Shown here in pieces: positions 7,874 to 15,289 of a DNA stretch of 30,296 nucleotides. The stretch lies in contig JAEDKI010000004.1 in NCBI GenBank assembly GCA_016295895.1, forward strand, positions 1-30,296, given 5' to 3'. Both the position numbers and the translations under genes were made by a program. The notes under the pieces are model-generated. The model made no database searches and was not told where the DNA came from. It worked only from the letters and a program-made list of their open reading frames with translations. Origin of the DNA: Clostridiaceae bacterium. Lineage in GTDB: Bacteria > Bacillota > Clostridia > Oscillospirales > Acutalibacteraceae. Numbering within the stretch: the stretch's first letter is position 1; each line of letters opens with the position of its first letter.

Positions 7874-8824
7874 TTATGAATTTTCAATCAGATAATTTAA
7901 CCAGATTTCACAGTATTTTTTCTTGAGATGAATTCCGTCGCTTGCAGCTTCGGGCGGCAATGCTCCGTCGCTGCCCCTCATTGCTTCGGCGGGAGCGATA
8001 TAATGAACTCCCTTGTCAGCCGCAAGCTTTTCGATTTTTTTGTTGAGATTATTAATGGTTGTGTTGTTACAGCCGTAGTTGTTTTCATCCGACGCTTTTT
8101 TGCTTATCGGAAGAATTGATTGAAGATAAATCTCGGCTTCGGGAACTCTTTCGTGAACAGCGTCAACAACCTTTGCGTATCTTCTTATAAATTCGTCCGT
8201 GTTCGGCCATCCGCATTCATTGTCGCCGAACATAAGATAGATTTTATCAAAATGTTTGCCGTTCAGTTCATCGATAACGGGAACATTACTCCCGGAAACG
8301 GATTTTGTGAATACCGTGTCAACATTCAAACCGACAACGGCATAAACATTATCAACAAGTCCGTAATTTTTGCAGTCAAGAACTCTTGAATTGCCGACGA
8401 AAGCGCAGTTGTCAAAATAGCTGTAATCGCCCTTTGCAGGAGCGGTTGTTGCCTTTGCGGTGGTCTTTATTTCAGGGTAAGTCCACGGCAGAGTAAACAG
8501 CTTTGTTGAGGAATGCTTCGTCGGATTGTTTTGAGAAGTTGAGGGAGCTTTTGTTGTCGATTTTTTGGTGGTTTTATCAATTCCCGAAGTCGAAGTAGCG
8601 GTTAAATCCGTTTCGGCAGCTTTTGATGTTTCAATTGCGGTTGTTCCTGCCGTTGAAGCAGCTTTTGTGCTTGAAAAGAGAGTTGAGCCTGATGATGTGC
8701 TTTCGGCTGCCGATATAGAATCGGGAGACAGGAATTTAATTCCCGCAAAACAAGCTACGCCGACAATTATTATTCCGCAAATTAAATATATGACCTTGTT
8801 GTATGATTTATTATTCATGAGCAT
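7874..8824 (-). CDS. Membrane-anchored SGNH/GDSL-type hydrolase
   Basis: A 316-residue protein with one membrane anchor (about residues 11-30), then a Ser/Thr/Ala/Lys-rich low-complexity linker (about 40-130), then a catalytic domain. The domain has the SGNH blocks: FVGNSR (Ser146 as nucleophile, in place of GDS), MFGDNECGW (Asn202), and SDGIHL near the end (Asp296, His299). It is expected to act outside the cell as an esterase or acyltransferase on the same polymer as the MBOAT/DHHW pair. First gene of the operon; AAGGAGAG lies six bases before the ATG. The linker suggests spanning of the wall. Whether it adds or removes acyl groups cannot be told from sequence. Confidence 0.85.
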   Translation of the reverse strand: MLMNNKSYNKVIYLICGIIIVGVACFAGIKFLSPDSISAAESTSSGSTLFSSTKAASTAGTTAIETSKAAETDLTATSTSGIDKTTKKSTTKAPSTSQNNPTKHSSTKLFTLPWTYPEIKTTAKATTAPAKGDYSYFDNCAFVGNSRVLDCKNYGLVDNVYAVVGLNVDTVFTKSVSGSNVPVIDELNGKHFDKIYLMFGDNECGWPNTDEFIRRYAKVVDAVHERVPEAEIYLQSILPISKKASDENNYGCNNTTINNLNKKIEKLAADKGVHYIAPAEAMRGSDGALPPEAASDGIHLKKKYCEIWLNYLIENS

Positions 8825-8857
8825 TGCGCTCTCCTTAATCTGATTTCGGTATTTATT

Positions 8858-8886
8858 ATTTTACATTAAGTGCAAAAATAAATCAA
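8858..8886 (-). promoter_or_regulatory. Promoter of the SGNH-DUF4358-MBOAT-DHHW operon
   Basis: Minus-strand TTGATT, 17-base spacer, TAAAAT. The start would lie near 8850, about 25 bases before the first ATG. Confidence 0.55.
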
Positions 8887-9023
8887 TGTATATTTAGTTA
8901 CAGATTAATAACAAATTATTACATTTTTAATTGAAAATCACCAAATAATATTACTAAATTATTAATGAATTCTTGATTCCTCTCATGACGAAGCATAATA
9001 AACTCCGAGTCGAAAAAAGAACC

Positions 9024-9078
9024 AAAAAAGCAACCTTCATTATACGATAACGAATCGACAATACAAGGCTGCTTTTTT
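9024..9078 (-). terminator. Intrinsic terminator after the redox trio
   Basis: AAAAAAGCAACCTT (9024-9037) pairs with AAGGCTGCTTTTTT (9065-9078) with one mismatch around a 27-nt loop. On the minus strand the stem ends in a T tract. It lies 46 bp beyond the DUF1667 stop. The flanking A and T tracts would allow weaker use on the plus strand. Confidence 0.75.
9039..9066 (-). promoter_or_regulatory. Possible second promoter inside the terminator loop
   Basis: Minus-strand TTGTAT, 16-base spacer, TATAAT, lying mostly within the loop of the terminator hairpin. It would give a 5' leader of roughly 210 bases to the SGNH gene. The -10 is perfect and the -35 moderate, so this is only a candidate. Confidence 0.3.
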
Positions 9079-9123
9079 ATAATATGTTTTCTTTTAACTT
9101 TCTCTCAGTGAGACAACATGATA

Positions 9124-9489
9124 TTATTCTTTCGGGCAATGATTTGTTGCGACGATATCAATTCCCGTGCCAAGAATATTTTCAACAAGAACATCTCCGA
9201 GAGTGACGGGCGCTTTGACCTCAACCTCCGAAATCTTCTTCATGCAGTCGAATATTTTCTCTTTCGGAATTGCTCCTGCGGATTTGCAGGGAACGACATT
9301 GTGAACTCCGCCGCTGACCTTAACCGTTGTAGCAAGGCTTCTGACGGGATGAGTGCATTCCGTTCTTGCGTAAGCGTCGCCACGTTTGCAGGTGTTTCCG
9401 GTTACTGAAAGTATATCGCCGTTATCGCTGAGCTCAACGGTAATTCCGCAGCCCATGGGGCAGGCAACGCAAATTATATTTTTCTGCAT
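9124..9489 (-). CDS. DUF1667 cysteine-rich redox protein
   Basis: A 121-residue protein of the DUF1667 family, which accompanies GlpA-like and NAD-type flavoproteins in clostridia. The N-terminus shows C7-x2-C10-x3-C14 and C34 (IICVACPMGCGI then GNTCKRG). This is the spacing and wording of the [4Fe-4S] domain at the start of molybdopterin oxidoreductases, so a bound Fe-S cluster is a reasonable inference. The ATG has GGAGG eight bases ahead and starts 3 bp after the stop of the flavoprotein gene upstream, indicating translational coupling. Last gene of its operon. Its role is probably electron transfer within a three-subunit dehydrogenase. Confidence 0.85.
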   Translation of the reverse strand: MQKNIICVACPMGCGITVELSDNGDILSVTGNTCKRGDAYARTECTHPVRSLATTVKVSGGVHNVVPCKSAGAIPKEKIFDCMKKISEVEVKAPVTLGDVLVENILGTGIDIVATNHCPKE

Positions 9490-9492
9490 AAA

Positions 9493-10746
9493 TCACACCT
9501 CCACCGAAATTTCAAGCTTTCCGCCTTCGGAGAACTTTTTGAGCATTTCGTTTTTGATAACGACATTCTCCATTTCTCCGGGAGCAAGGCGAGGACGCTT
9601 CTTGCTGATGATTTCTTCTCCATTATATTTTACAACGGTTTTGGCGTTTTTATAAACCTCACCGACTCTGAAATAAAGCTTGACATCGCCATCATTTCTG
9701 ATGTTGATTTTTTGAGGAACAATGTATCGAACGCCGTTAACGCCTTTTGCCGTTATGTATTCGGGGTCTTCGGATTTGCCGAGAACATATCGTGCCGCTC
9801 CTTCGCCGGCAGTCTGGCTTTCAAGAGTGACGTAGTCAACAAGGTCGTGAACATGAAGAACGTTTCCGCAAGCAAAAACGCCCTTGTGAGAGGTTTCTCT
9901 GAATTCGTTGACAACAGCACCGTTTGTTACGGGGTCAAGCTCAATTCCGACAGCTCTTGTCAGCTCGTTTTCGGGGATCAGACCGACGGAGAGCAGGAGA
10001 GTGTCGCATTCAATATATTCCTCTGTTCCTTTAATCGGCTTTCTGTTTTCGTCAACATTAGCGATTGTAACGCCCTCAACCCTGTCTTTGCCGTGAATAT
10101 CGATAACCGTGCAACTGAGTCTGAGCGGAATGTTAAAATCGTTAAGGCATTGAACAATATTTCTTGTAAGTCCGCTTGAATAGGGCATAAGCTCGCAAAC
10201 GGTTTTAACCTCTGCGCCTTCAAGGGTCATGCGGCGTGCCATGATAAGACCGATATCGCCCGAACCGAGAATAACAACCTTTTTGCCGGGCATATAGCCG
10301 TCAATATTGACATATTTCTGAGCAGTTCCTGCGGTCATAATGCCTGAGCATCTTGAACCCGCAATGTTGAGAGCACCTCTGGGTCTTTCACGGCAGCCCA
10401 TGGCAAGAATAACGGCCTTTGCCTGAATTTCAAGCAGTCCGTCCTCTTTGTTGACTGCATAAACAACATTATCCTGAGTGATTTCAAGAGCCATTGTGTC
10501 GGTTTTGTATTCGATTTCTTTTTCGTTAACAAGCTTTATAAATCTGTCGGCATATTCGGGGCCTGAAAGCTCCTCGCCGAAATAATGGAGACCGAAGCCT
10601 GTGTGAATGCACTGTTCAAGAATACCGCCGAGAGTTTCGGCTCTTTCAAGAATCAGAATGCTTTCAACTCCGCATTCACGGGCTTTGAGCGCCGCAGCCA
10701 TTCCGGCGGGGCCGCCTCCGATAACAACTATATCATAATTAAGCAT
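9493..10746 (-). CDS. NAD(P)/FAD-dependent oxidoreductase (second subunit of a GlpABC-like complex)
   Basis: A 417-residue flavoprotein with an FAD-binding GGGPAG at residues 10-15 and a second dinucleotide fold, VVILGSGDIG (about 157-166), for NAD(P)H, plus a typical FACGNVLHVHD C-terminal FAD contact. No disulfide CxxC active site is apparent, so it is not a thioredoxin-reductase type. An ATG at 10773 would overlap the upstream gene; the ATG at 10746 has GAGG eight bases ahead and keeps the two genes 10 bp apart. Middle gene of three. Probably shuttles electrons between the GlpA-like subunit and NAD or a carrier. Family sure; substrate inferred. Confidence 0.88.
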   Translation of the reverse strand: MLNYDIVVIGGGPAGMAAALKARECGVESILILERAETLGGILEQCIHTGFGLHYFGEELSGPEYADRFIKLVNEKEIEYKTDTMALEITQDNVVYAVNKEDGLLEIQAKAVILAMGCRERPRGALNIAGSRCSGIMTAGTAQKYVNIDGYMPGKKVVILGSGDIGLIMARRMTLEGAEVKTVCELMPYSSGLTRNIVQCLNDFNIPLRLSCTVIDIHGKDRVEGVTIANVDENRKPIKGTEEYIECDTLLLSVGLIPENELTRAVGIELDPVTNGAVVNEFRETSHKGVFACGNVLHVHDLVDYVTLESQTAGEGAARYVLGKSEDPEYITAKGVNGVRYIVPQKINIRNDGDVKLYFRVGEVYKNAKTVVKYNGEEIISKKRPRLAPGEMENVVIKNEMLKKFSEGGKLEISVEV

Positions 10747-10756
10747 ATTCTCCGCC

Positions 10757-12187
10757 TCACTTTGTTCTGTCATAAAGTATTTTGGAATCGCCGCCGAATT
10801 TGGTTATTTCATTGATTTCAACGCCAAGCTCCCGGGCAAGCAGTTCAACGACCTTTGAACCGCAGAAGCCGCCTTGACATCTGCCCATGCCGGCTCTTGT
10901 TCTGCGCTTAACGCCGTCAACATCTCTTGCACCTGCGGGAGCATGAATTGCGTCAAGAATTTCGCCTTCGGTGATGGTCTCACAGCGGCAGATTATTCTT
11001 CCGTAAGCAGGATTCTTTGCAATAAGAGCCTTGCGTTCTTCGTTACTCATATGTCTGAAACGAACGGGTTCTTCTCTGACGGGGTTGAAATCGCCTTTTT
11101 CCTCGGGGCTGAGTGCTTTGATTATCATGTCTTTAACAAACAGAGCAATTGCGGGAGCAGAGGAAAGACCGGGTGATTCAATTCCCGCAACATTGATAAA
11201 ACGGGAATTCTTTTCGCTCGGCTCGATGATGAAATCGTCTCTGTCGCAATGAGCTCTGAGACCCGCAAAAGAAGTGATAACCTCTCTTGTGCCGAGAACG
11301 GGAATGGATTTTCTTGCAGTTTGAAGAATACCGCTCAAGCCCTCGGAGGTTGTTGAAACATCGGTTTTATCTTCAATATCAAGTGCGCTCGGGCCTATTA
11401 ACAGGTTGCCGTCAACGGTCGGAGTGACAAGAACGCCCTTGCCCATTTTTGAGGGGCATTGGAAAATCGTGTGCTTTGCAAGAGTGCCGATTGATTTGTC
11501 GCAAAGCATGTATTCACCTTTTCTCGGAACGGTATGAATTGAATCATCGCCGATAAGAGCGGCAATTTCGTCGCAGAATACGCCTGCGGCATTAATTACA
11601 TACTTTGAAATTATCTCGGTTTCACCGTTTGAAACGGTGAATTCTTCGCCATTGAAATCAATTTTATTAACTGCAAAGTTTCGGATGAAATCTGCACCGT
11701 TGACAACTGCATTTTCAACCGATGCAACAGTCAGCTCATAAGGGCAGACAATTCCTGCCGTCGGAGCCCAGAGAGCGGCTTTTGCTTCGGGGCTGATGGC
11801 TGGTTCTGCTTCACGGAGTTTTTCTGCATCATAAATTTCGATATCGGGGACACCGTTCATTTTTCCTCTCTCAAGAAGCTCGTCAAGAACTTCAACTTCT
11901 TCGTCGGAAAATGCGACGACAAGTGAGCCGACGGGCTTAAAAGGAACGCTGAGCTCTTTGCACAGCTCAGGCATAAGAGCAGTACCCTTAACATTAAGCT
12001 TAGCCTTCAGCGTGCCGGGTTTTGCGTCAAATCCCGCATGAACTATGGCACTGTTGGCTTTTGAGGTACCCATTGCCATGTCGTTGCACTTTTCGAGAAG
12101 CGCAATTTTCAAGTTGTATCGGCTCAGCTCACGGGCAATCAGAGACCCGACGACGCCTGCGCCGATAACGGCAACATCGTATTTCAT
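10757..12187 (-). CDS. GlpA-like FAD-dependent dehydrogenase with C-terminal BFD-type [2Fe-2S] domain
   Basis: A 476-residue flavoprotein of the DAO superfamily. The N-terminal GAGVVGSLIARELSRY (about 9-24) binds FAD, and a C-terminal BFD-like module carries C400-x-C402 and C437-x4-C442 (ICRCETITEGEI and GRCQGGFC). This domain order matches anaerobic glycerol-3-phosphate dehydrogenase subunit A and related hydroxy-acid oxidases such as LhgO. GGAGG is eight bases before the ATG. It leads an operon with a second flavoprotein and DUF1667, a trio often found near glycerol genes in clostridia. No glycerol kinase or facilitator is in this window. Glycerol-3-phosphate is the likeliest substrate, but a 2-hydroxy acid is possible. 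Confidence 0.85.
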   Translation of the reverse strand: MKYDVAVIGAGVVGSLIARELSRYNLKIALLEKCNDMAMGTSKANSAIVHAGFDAKPGTLKAKLNVKGTALMPELCKELSVPFKPVGSLVVAFSDEEVEVLDELLERGKMNGVPDIEIYDAEKLREAEPAISPEAKAALWAPTAGIVCPYELTVASVENAVVNGADFIRNFAVNKIDFNGEEFTVSNGETEIISKYVINAAGVFCDEIAALIGDDSIHTVPRKGEYMLCDKSIGTLAKHTIFQCPSKMGKGVLVTPTVDGNLLIGPSALDIEDKTDVSTTSEGLSGILQTARKSIPVLGTREVITSFAGLRAHCDRDDFIIEPSEKNSRFINVAGIESPGLSSAPAIALFVKDMIIKALSPEEKGDFNPVREEPVRFRHMSNEERKALIAKNPAYGRIICRCETITEGEILDAIHAPAGARDVDGVKRRTRAGMGRCQGGFCGSKVVELLARELGVEINEITKFGGDSKILYDRTK

Positions 12188-12223
12188 TAATATAACCTCC
12201 GTAGAAAAAATTTTACCGAATAA

Positions 12224-12252
12224 AGTATATCATATCTTTTTAGATAAGACAA
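12224..12252 (-). promoter_or_regulatory. Promoter of the redox trio
   Basis: Minus-strand TTGTCT, 17-base spacer, TATACT, leading to a start near 12217 and a leader of about 30 bases. The spacer holds a small palindrome, TATCTAAAAAGATA, that could be an operator. Confidence 0.7.
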
Positions 12253-12263
12253 TATAAAATTTA

Positions 12264-12283
12264 GACAAATTGTGCCGTTTGTC
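12264..12283. repeat. Short inverted repeat between divergent promoters
   Basis: GACAAA (12264-12269) and TTTGTC (12278-12283) flank 8 bases just upstream of the -35 of the redox-trio promoter. It is placed and sized like an operator, but matches no regulator motif I can name with confidence. Confidence 0.3.
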
Positions 12284-12310
12284 GGATTTTTTTCTTAATT
12301 TTTTCATTAT

Positions 12311-12356
12311 TTGATGATACGAAAATTATGCTGTTGATGATGCGAAAATTATGCTA
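12311..12356. repeat. Two tandem copies of a 23-bp unit upstream of fhs
   Basis: The 22-bp block at 12311-12332 recurs at 12334-12355 with one difference (ATACG versus ATGCG); each block is followed by one spacer base. The second copy ends 9 bp before the fhs -35. A period of 23 bp, about two helical turns, puts both copies on nearly the same DNA face, as expected for a dimeric activator or repressor. No gene is encoded here. Confidence 0.75.
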
Positions 12357-12364
12357 TTTAAATA

Positions 12365-12393
12365 TTGACAAATATTTCATTTTAATGCACAAT
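12365..12393 (+). promoter_or_regulatory. fhs promoter
   Basis: A perfect TTGACA is followed after 17 bases by CACAAT (4 of 6 matches to the -10 consensus). The poor -10 beside a perfect -35 and the adjacent tandem repeat suggest an activated or regulated promoter. Confidence 0.5.
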
Positions 12394-12427
12394 ATATAGT
12401 AAATTAAATCGAGAGGAACTGATAAAT

Positions 12428-14095
12428 ATGATGACCGACATTGAAATAGCTCAGTCTGTTCAGATGAAGCCGATAACCGATATCGCAGAATCTGCGGGAA
12501 TTGACGAAAAGTATCTTGAACAGTACGGCAAATATAAAGCAAAAGTTGATTTGTCCTTGCTCAAGGAGAGCAAAAAAGAGGACGGTAAGCTTGTTCTTGT
12601 TACGGCAATTACCCCCACTCCCGCAGGAGAGGGCAAAACAACAACCACCATCGGTCTTGCCGACGGTCTCAAAAGAATCGGCAAAAATGTTATGGTTGCT
12701 CTGAGAGAGCCTTCGCTCGGCCCCGTTTTCGGAATCAAAGGCGGTGCGGCAGGCGGCGGCTATGCTCAGGTTGTTCCCATGGAAGATATTAATCTTCATT
12801 TTACGGGCGATTTTCACGCAATAGGAGCGGCAAACAATCTTCTTGCCGCAATGCTTGATAACCATATTTATCAAGGGAATTCTCTTAATATAGACCCGAG
12901 AAGAATCACATGGAAGCGCTGTGTTGACATGAACGACAGACAGCTCCGTTTTGTAACCGACGGTCTCGGCGGCAGAGTTAACGGAGTTCCGAGAGAGGAT
13001 GGCTACGATATCACCGTTGCTTCCGAAATTATGGCTGTTCTTTGCCTTTCAACATCAATTACCGACCTTAAAGAAAGACTTTCAAGAATAATTGTAGGCT
13101 ATACCTATGACGAAAAGCCCGTTACGGCAGGTCAGCTTAATGCGGCGGGAGCAATGACAGCATTGCTCAAAGATGCGTTAAAGCCCAATCTTGTTCAGAC
13201 TCTTGAGGGCACTCCCGCTTTGGTTCACGGCGGACCTTTTGCAAATATTGCTCACGGCTGTAACTCGGTTATGGCAACAAAACTTGCGATGAAGCTCGGC
13301 GATTATGCAATAACGGAAGCAGGCTTCGGCGCAGATCTCGGAGCAGAAAAATTTCTTGATATCAAGTGCCGTTATGCAGGTCTTACTCCGAGCGCAGTTG
13401 TTGTTGTTGCAACTATCCGTGCGCTCAAAATGCACGGCGGTGTTCCCAAAACAGAGCTTGGTTCTGAGAATCTTGAAGCGCTTGAAAAGGGCATTCCCAA
13501 TCTTCTGCGCCATGTATCAAACATTAAAAATGTATATAAGCTTCCGAGCGTTGTTGCGGTTAACCGTTTCCCGACCGACACAGACGCCGAGGTAAATCTT
13601 ATAATTGAAAAATGCAAAGAGCTTGGCGTTAATGTGATTCTTTCAAATGTTTGGGCAGAGGGCGGTAAAGGCGGTGTTGAGCTTGCGGAAGAAGTTGTAC
13701 GTCTTTGCGAACAGCCGAATGATTTCACTTTTTCATATGAGCTTGACGGCTCAATCGAGGATAAGATTGAAGCAATAGTCAAAAAAGTTTACGGCGGCAG
13801 CGGAATCAGCGTTCTTCCTGCGGCAAAGAAGCAGATTGCGGCTCTTGAAGCCATGGGATATTCAAAGCTTCCCGTCTGCATTGCCAAAACGCAGTACAGC
13901 TTCTCCGATGACCCGACAAAGCTCGGTGCACCCGAGAATTTCACGGTTACGGTTAAAAATGTTAAAATTTCCGCCGGTGCAGGTTTTATTGTTGTTCTGA
14001 CGGGCGATATTATGACCATGCCCGGCTTGCCCAAGGTTCCCGCCGCTGAAAAAATCGATGTTGACGAAAACGGAAAGATAAGCGGTTTGTTCTGA
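12428..14095 (+). CDS. fhs: Formate-tetrahydrofolate ligase
   Basis: Joins formate to tetrahydrofolate with ATP, giving 10-formyl-THF for purine, formyl-Met and serine/glycine metabolism and, in acetogens, the methyl branch of CO2 fixation. The 555 residues match the usual length. The ATP loop TPTPAGEGKTTTTIGLADGL (about 62-81) and the GPVFGIKGGAAGGGYAQVVPM and NLHFTGDFHAIGAANNLLAA segments are family hallmarks. The start has GAGAGGAA upstream; the second codon is also ATG, so the true start could be 12431. A metallophosphoesterase gene follows 24 bp downstream. No other Wood-Ljungdahl gene is in the window, so a purely biosynthetic role is equally likely. Confidence 0.98.
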   Translation: MMTDIEIAQSVQMKPITDIAESAGIDEKYLEQYGKYKAKVDLSLLKESKKEDGKLVLVTAITPTPAGEGKTTTTIGLADGLKRIGKNVMVALREPSLGPVFGIKGGAAGGGYAQVVPMEDINLHFTGDFHAIGAANNLLAAMLDNHIYQGNSLNIDPRRITWKRCVDMNDRQLRFVTDGLGGRVNGVPREDGYDITVASEIMAVLCLSTSITDLKERLSRIIVGYTYDEKPVTAGQLNAAGAMTALLKDALKPNLVQTLEGTPALVHGGPFANIAHGCNSVMATKLAMKLGDYAITEAGFGADLGAEKFLDIKCRYAGLTPSAVVVVATIRALKMHGGVPKTELGSENLEALEKGIPNLLRHVSNIKNVYKLPSVVAVNRFPTDTDAEVNLIIEKCKELGVNVILSNVWAEGGKGGVELAEEVVRLCEQPNDFTFSYELDGSIEDKIEAIVKKVYGGSGISVLPAAKKQIAALEAMGYSKLPVCIAKTQYSFSDDPTKLGAPENFTVTVKNVKISAGAGFIVVLTGDIMTMPGLPKVPAAEKIDVDENGKISGLF

Positions 14096-14119
14096 TAAAA
14101 CTTTCGGAGGCTTATTGAC

Positions 14120-15238
14120 ATGGCAAATAAAAACGGAATTCTTTACGCTGATCCGACGGTCTGCGCTGTTGAAGATTATTATTTAATTGCCGTTCCCGTC
14201 AGAAAAAAGGTTCTGATGCATGTTGAAATCGGCGGTAAAAGGTTTTTCAATCATTCAAACGGCGTCAGAGTCAGCGACACCTGCGTTCAGATGTTCAAAG
14301 TGCCGTCCGCACTTTTAAATGAACATAAGGAATATAAAATATATTTTAAACAGATTTATAAACGCCTTGCTTATTCTGTTTCAACGGGTGAGGAACAGGC
14401 TTTAACTTATAAATTCAAGCCTTTGGAGAAAACCGAAAACATCAATATTTGCCATATTTCCGATACTCACGGTCAGAGAAAAGCTCCGTTCGGTTGCGGC
14501 TCGTTCTTTGGCGATGACCTTGATTTGCTAATTCTTAACGGAGATATTTCAAGCTCAACCGAAAGGATGAGTCAGGTTATTCTGCCTTATCAGATAGCTT
14601 CCGACATTACCAAGGGCGAAATACCCGTTATCATTTCAAGGGGCAATCACGATCTCAGGGGCAAAAACGCCGAAAAGCTCGACAAATTATTGCCGACTGC
14701 CAACGGGAAATCATATTATACCGTTTCGCTCGGAGAAATCAGCTTTTTGGTTACCGACTGTGGCGAAGATAAGGTTGATGAACATCGTGAGTACGGCGGA
14801 ACTGCCGCATATCACGGCTTCAGGGAAGAAGAAACGGAGTTTATCCGTTCCGTTGCCGAAAAGGATGGTTTTTTAAACAAAAAATACCGTTTTGTTATTT
14901 CTCATATTCCTTTCCCGATAAGAAACACCAATCCTTGGGGAAGTGAAAAAGCACCGTTTGACATAGAAAACGATATCTATGATGAATGGACGGCACTTGT
15001 TAATGAATCCTTTAAGCCGCAGTTCTTTTTCGGCGGTCATTATCACGAAATCGAATTAATCCGAAAGGATTCTGAGAGAAACACAAGAAAGGTTTGCTGT
15101 GACATATTGCTCGGCTCAAAGCCCGAAGGAAAAACCGATTTTATCGGTGCATGTGTAACGGTTAACCGAAACTGCTGTTTAATCCGTTTCGTTGATAAAA
15201 ACCGTAAGGTTTCGGATGAAATCGTTTCAAAGTTTTAA
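14120..15238 (+). CDS. Calcineurin-like metallophosphoesterase with N-terminal accessory domain
   Basis: A 372-residue cytoplasmic protein with no signal peptide. Residues 1-105 look like a beta-rich accessory domain, followed by the full metallophosphatase motif set: ISDTH (D115, H117), LNGD (D142), SRGNHD (N176, H177), SHIPF and GGHYHE. These bind the two metal ions. Substrate unknown; nucleotides, phosphoproteins and phosphodiesters are all known for the superfamily. GGAGG lies nine bases before the ATG, and it is probably co-transcribed with fhs. It ends 8 bp before a bidirectional terminator. A link to folate or purine metabolism is suggested only by position. Confidence 0.85.
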   Translation: MANKNGILYADPTVCAVEDYYLIAVPVRKKVLMHVEIGGKRFFNHSNGVRVSDTCVQMFKVPSALLNEHKEYKIYFKQIYKRLAYSVSTGEEQALTYKFKPLEKTENINICHISDTHGQRKAPFGCGSFFGDDLDLLILNGDISSSTERMSQVILPYQIASDITKGEIPVIISRGNHDLRGKNAEKLDKLLPTANGKSYYTVSLGEISFLVTDCGEDKVDEHREYGGTAAYHGFREEETEFIRSVAEKDGFLNKKYRFVISHIPFPIRNTNPWGSEKAPFDIENDIYDEWTALVNESFKPQFFFGGHYHEIELIRKDSERNTRKVCCDILLGSKPEGKTDFIGACVTVNRNCCLIRFVDKNRKVSDEIVSKF

Positions 15239-15245
15239 AAAACAA

Positions 15246-15286
15246 AATTGTCCTCAATTCCGATTGGCTTCGGGTTGAGGACAATT
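15246..15286. terminator. Bidirectional terminator between convergent genes
   Basis: Perfect 12-bp stem AATTGTCCTCAA (15246-15257) with TTGAGGACAATT (15275-15286) and a 17-nt loop. T-rich sequence follows on both strands (ATTTT to the right, TTTGTTTTTT to the left on the minus strand). It serves both the metallophosphoesterase gene and the sirtuin gene. Confidence 0.85.
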
Positions 15287-15289
15287 ATT

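Noticed and set aside
13178..13513. 111-codon minus-strand frame opposite fhs
   Set aside because: Antisense shadow of fhs; Cys/Asn-rich product with no recognisable motif.
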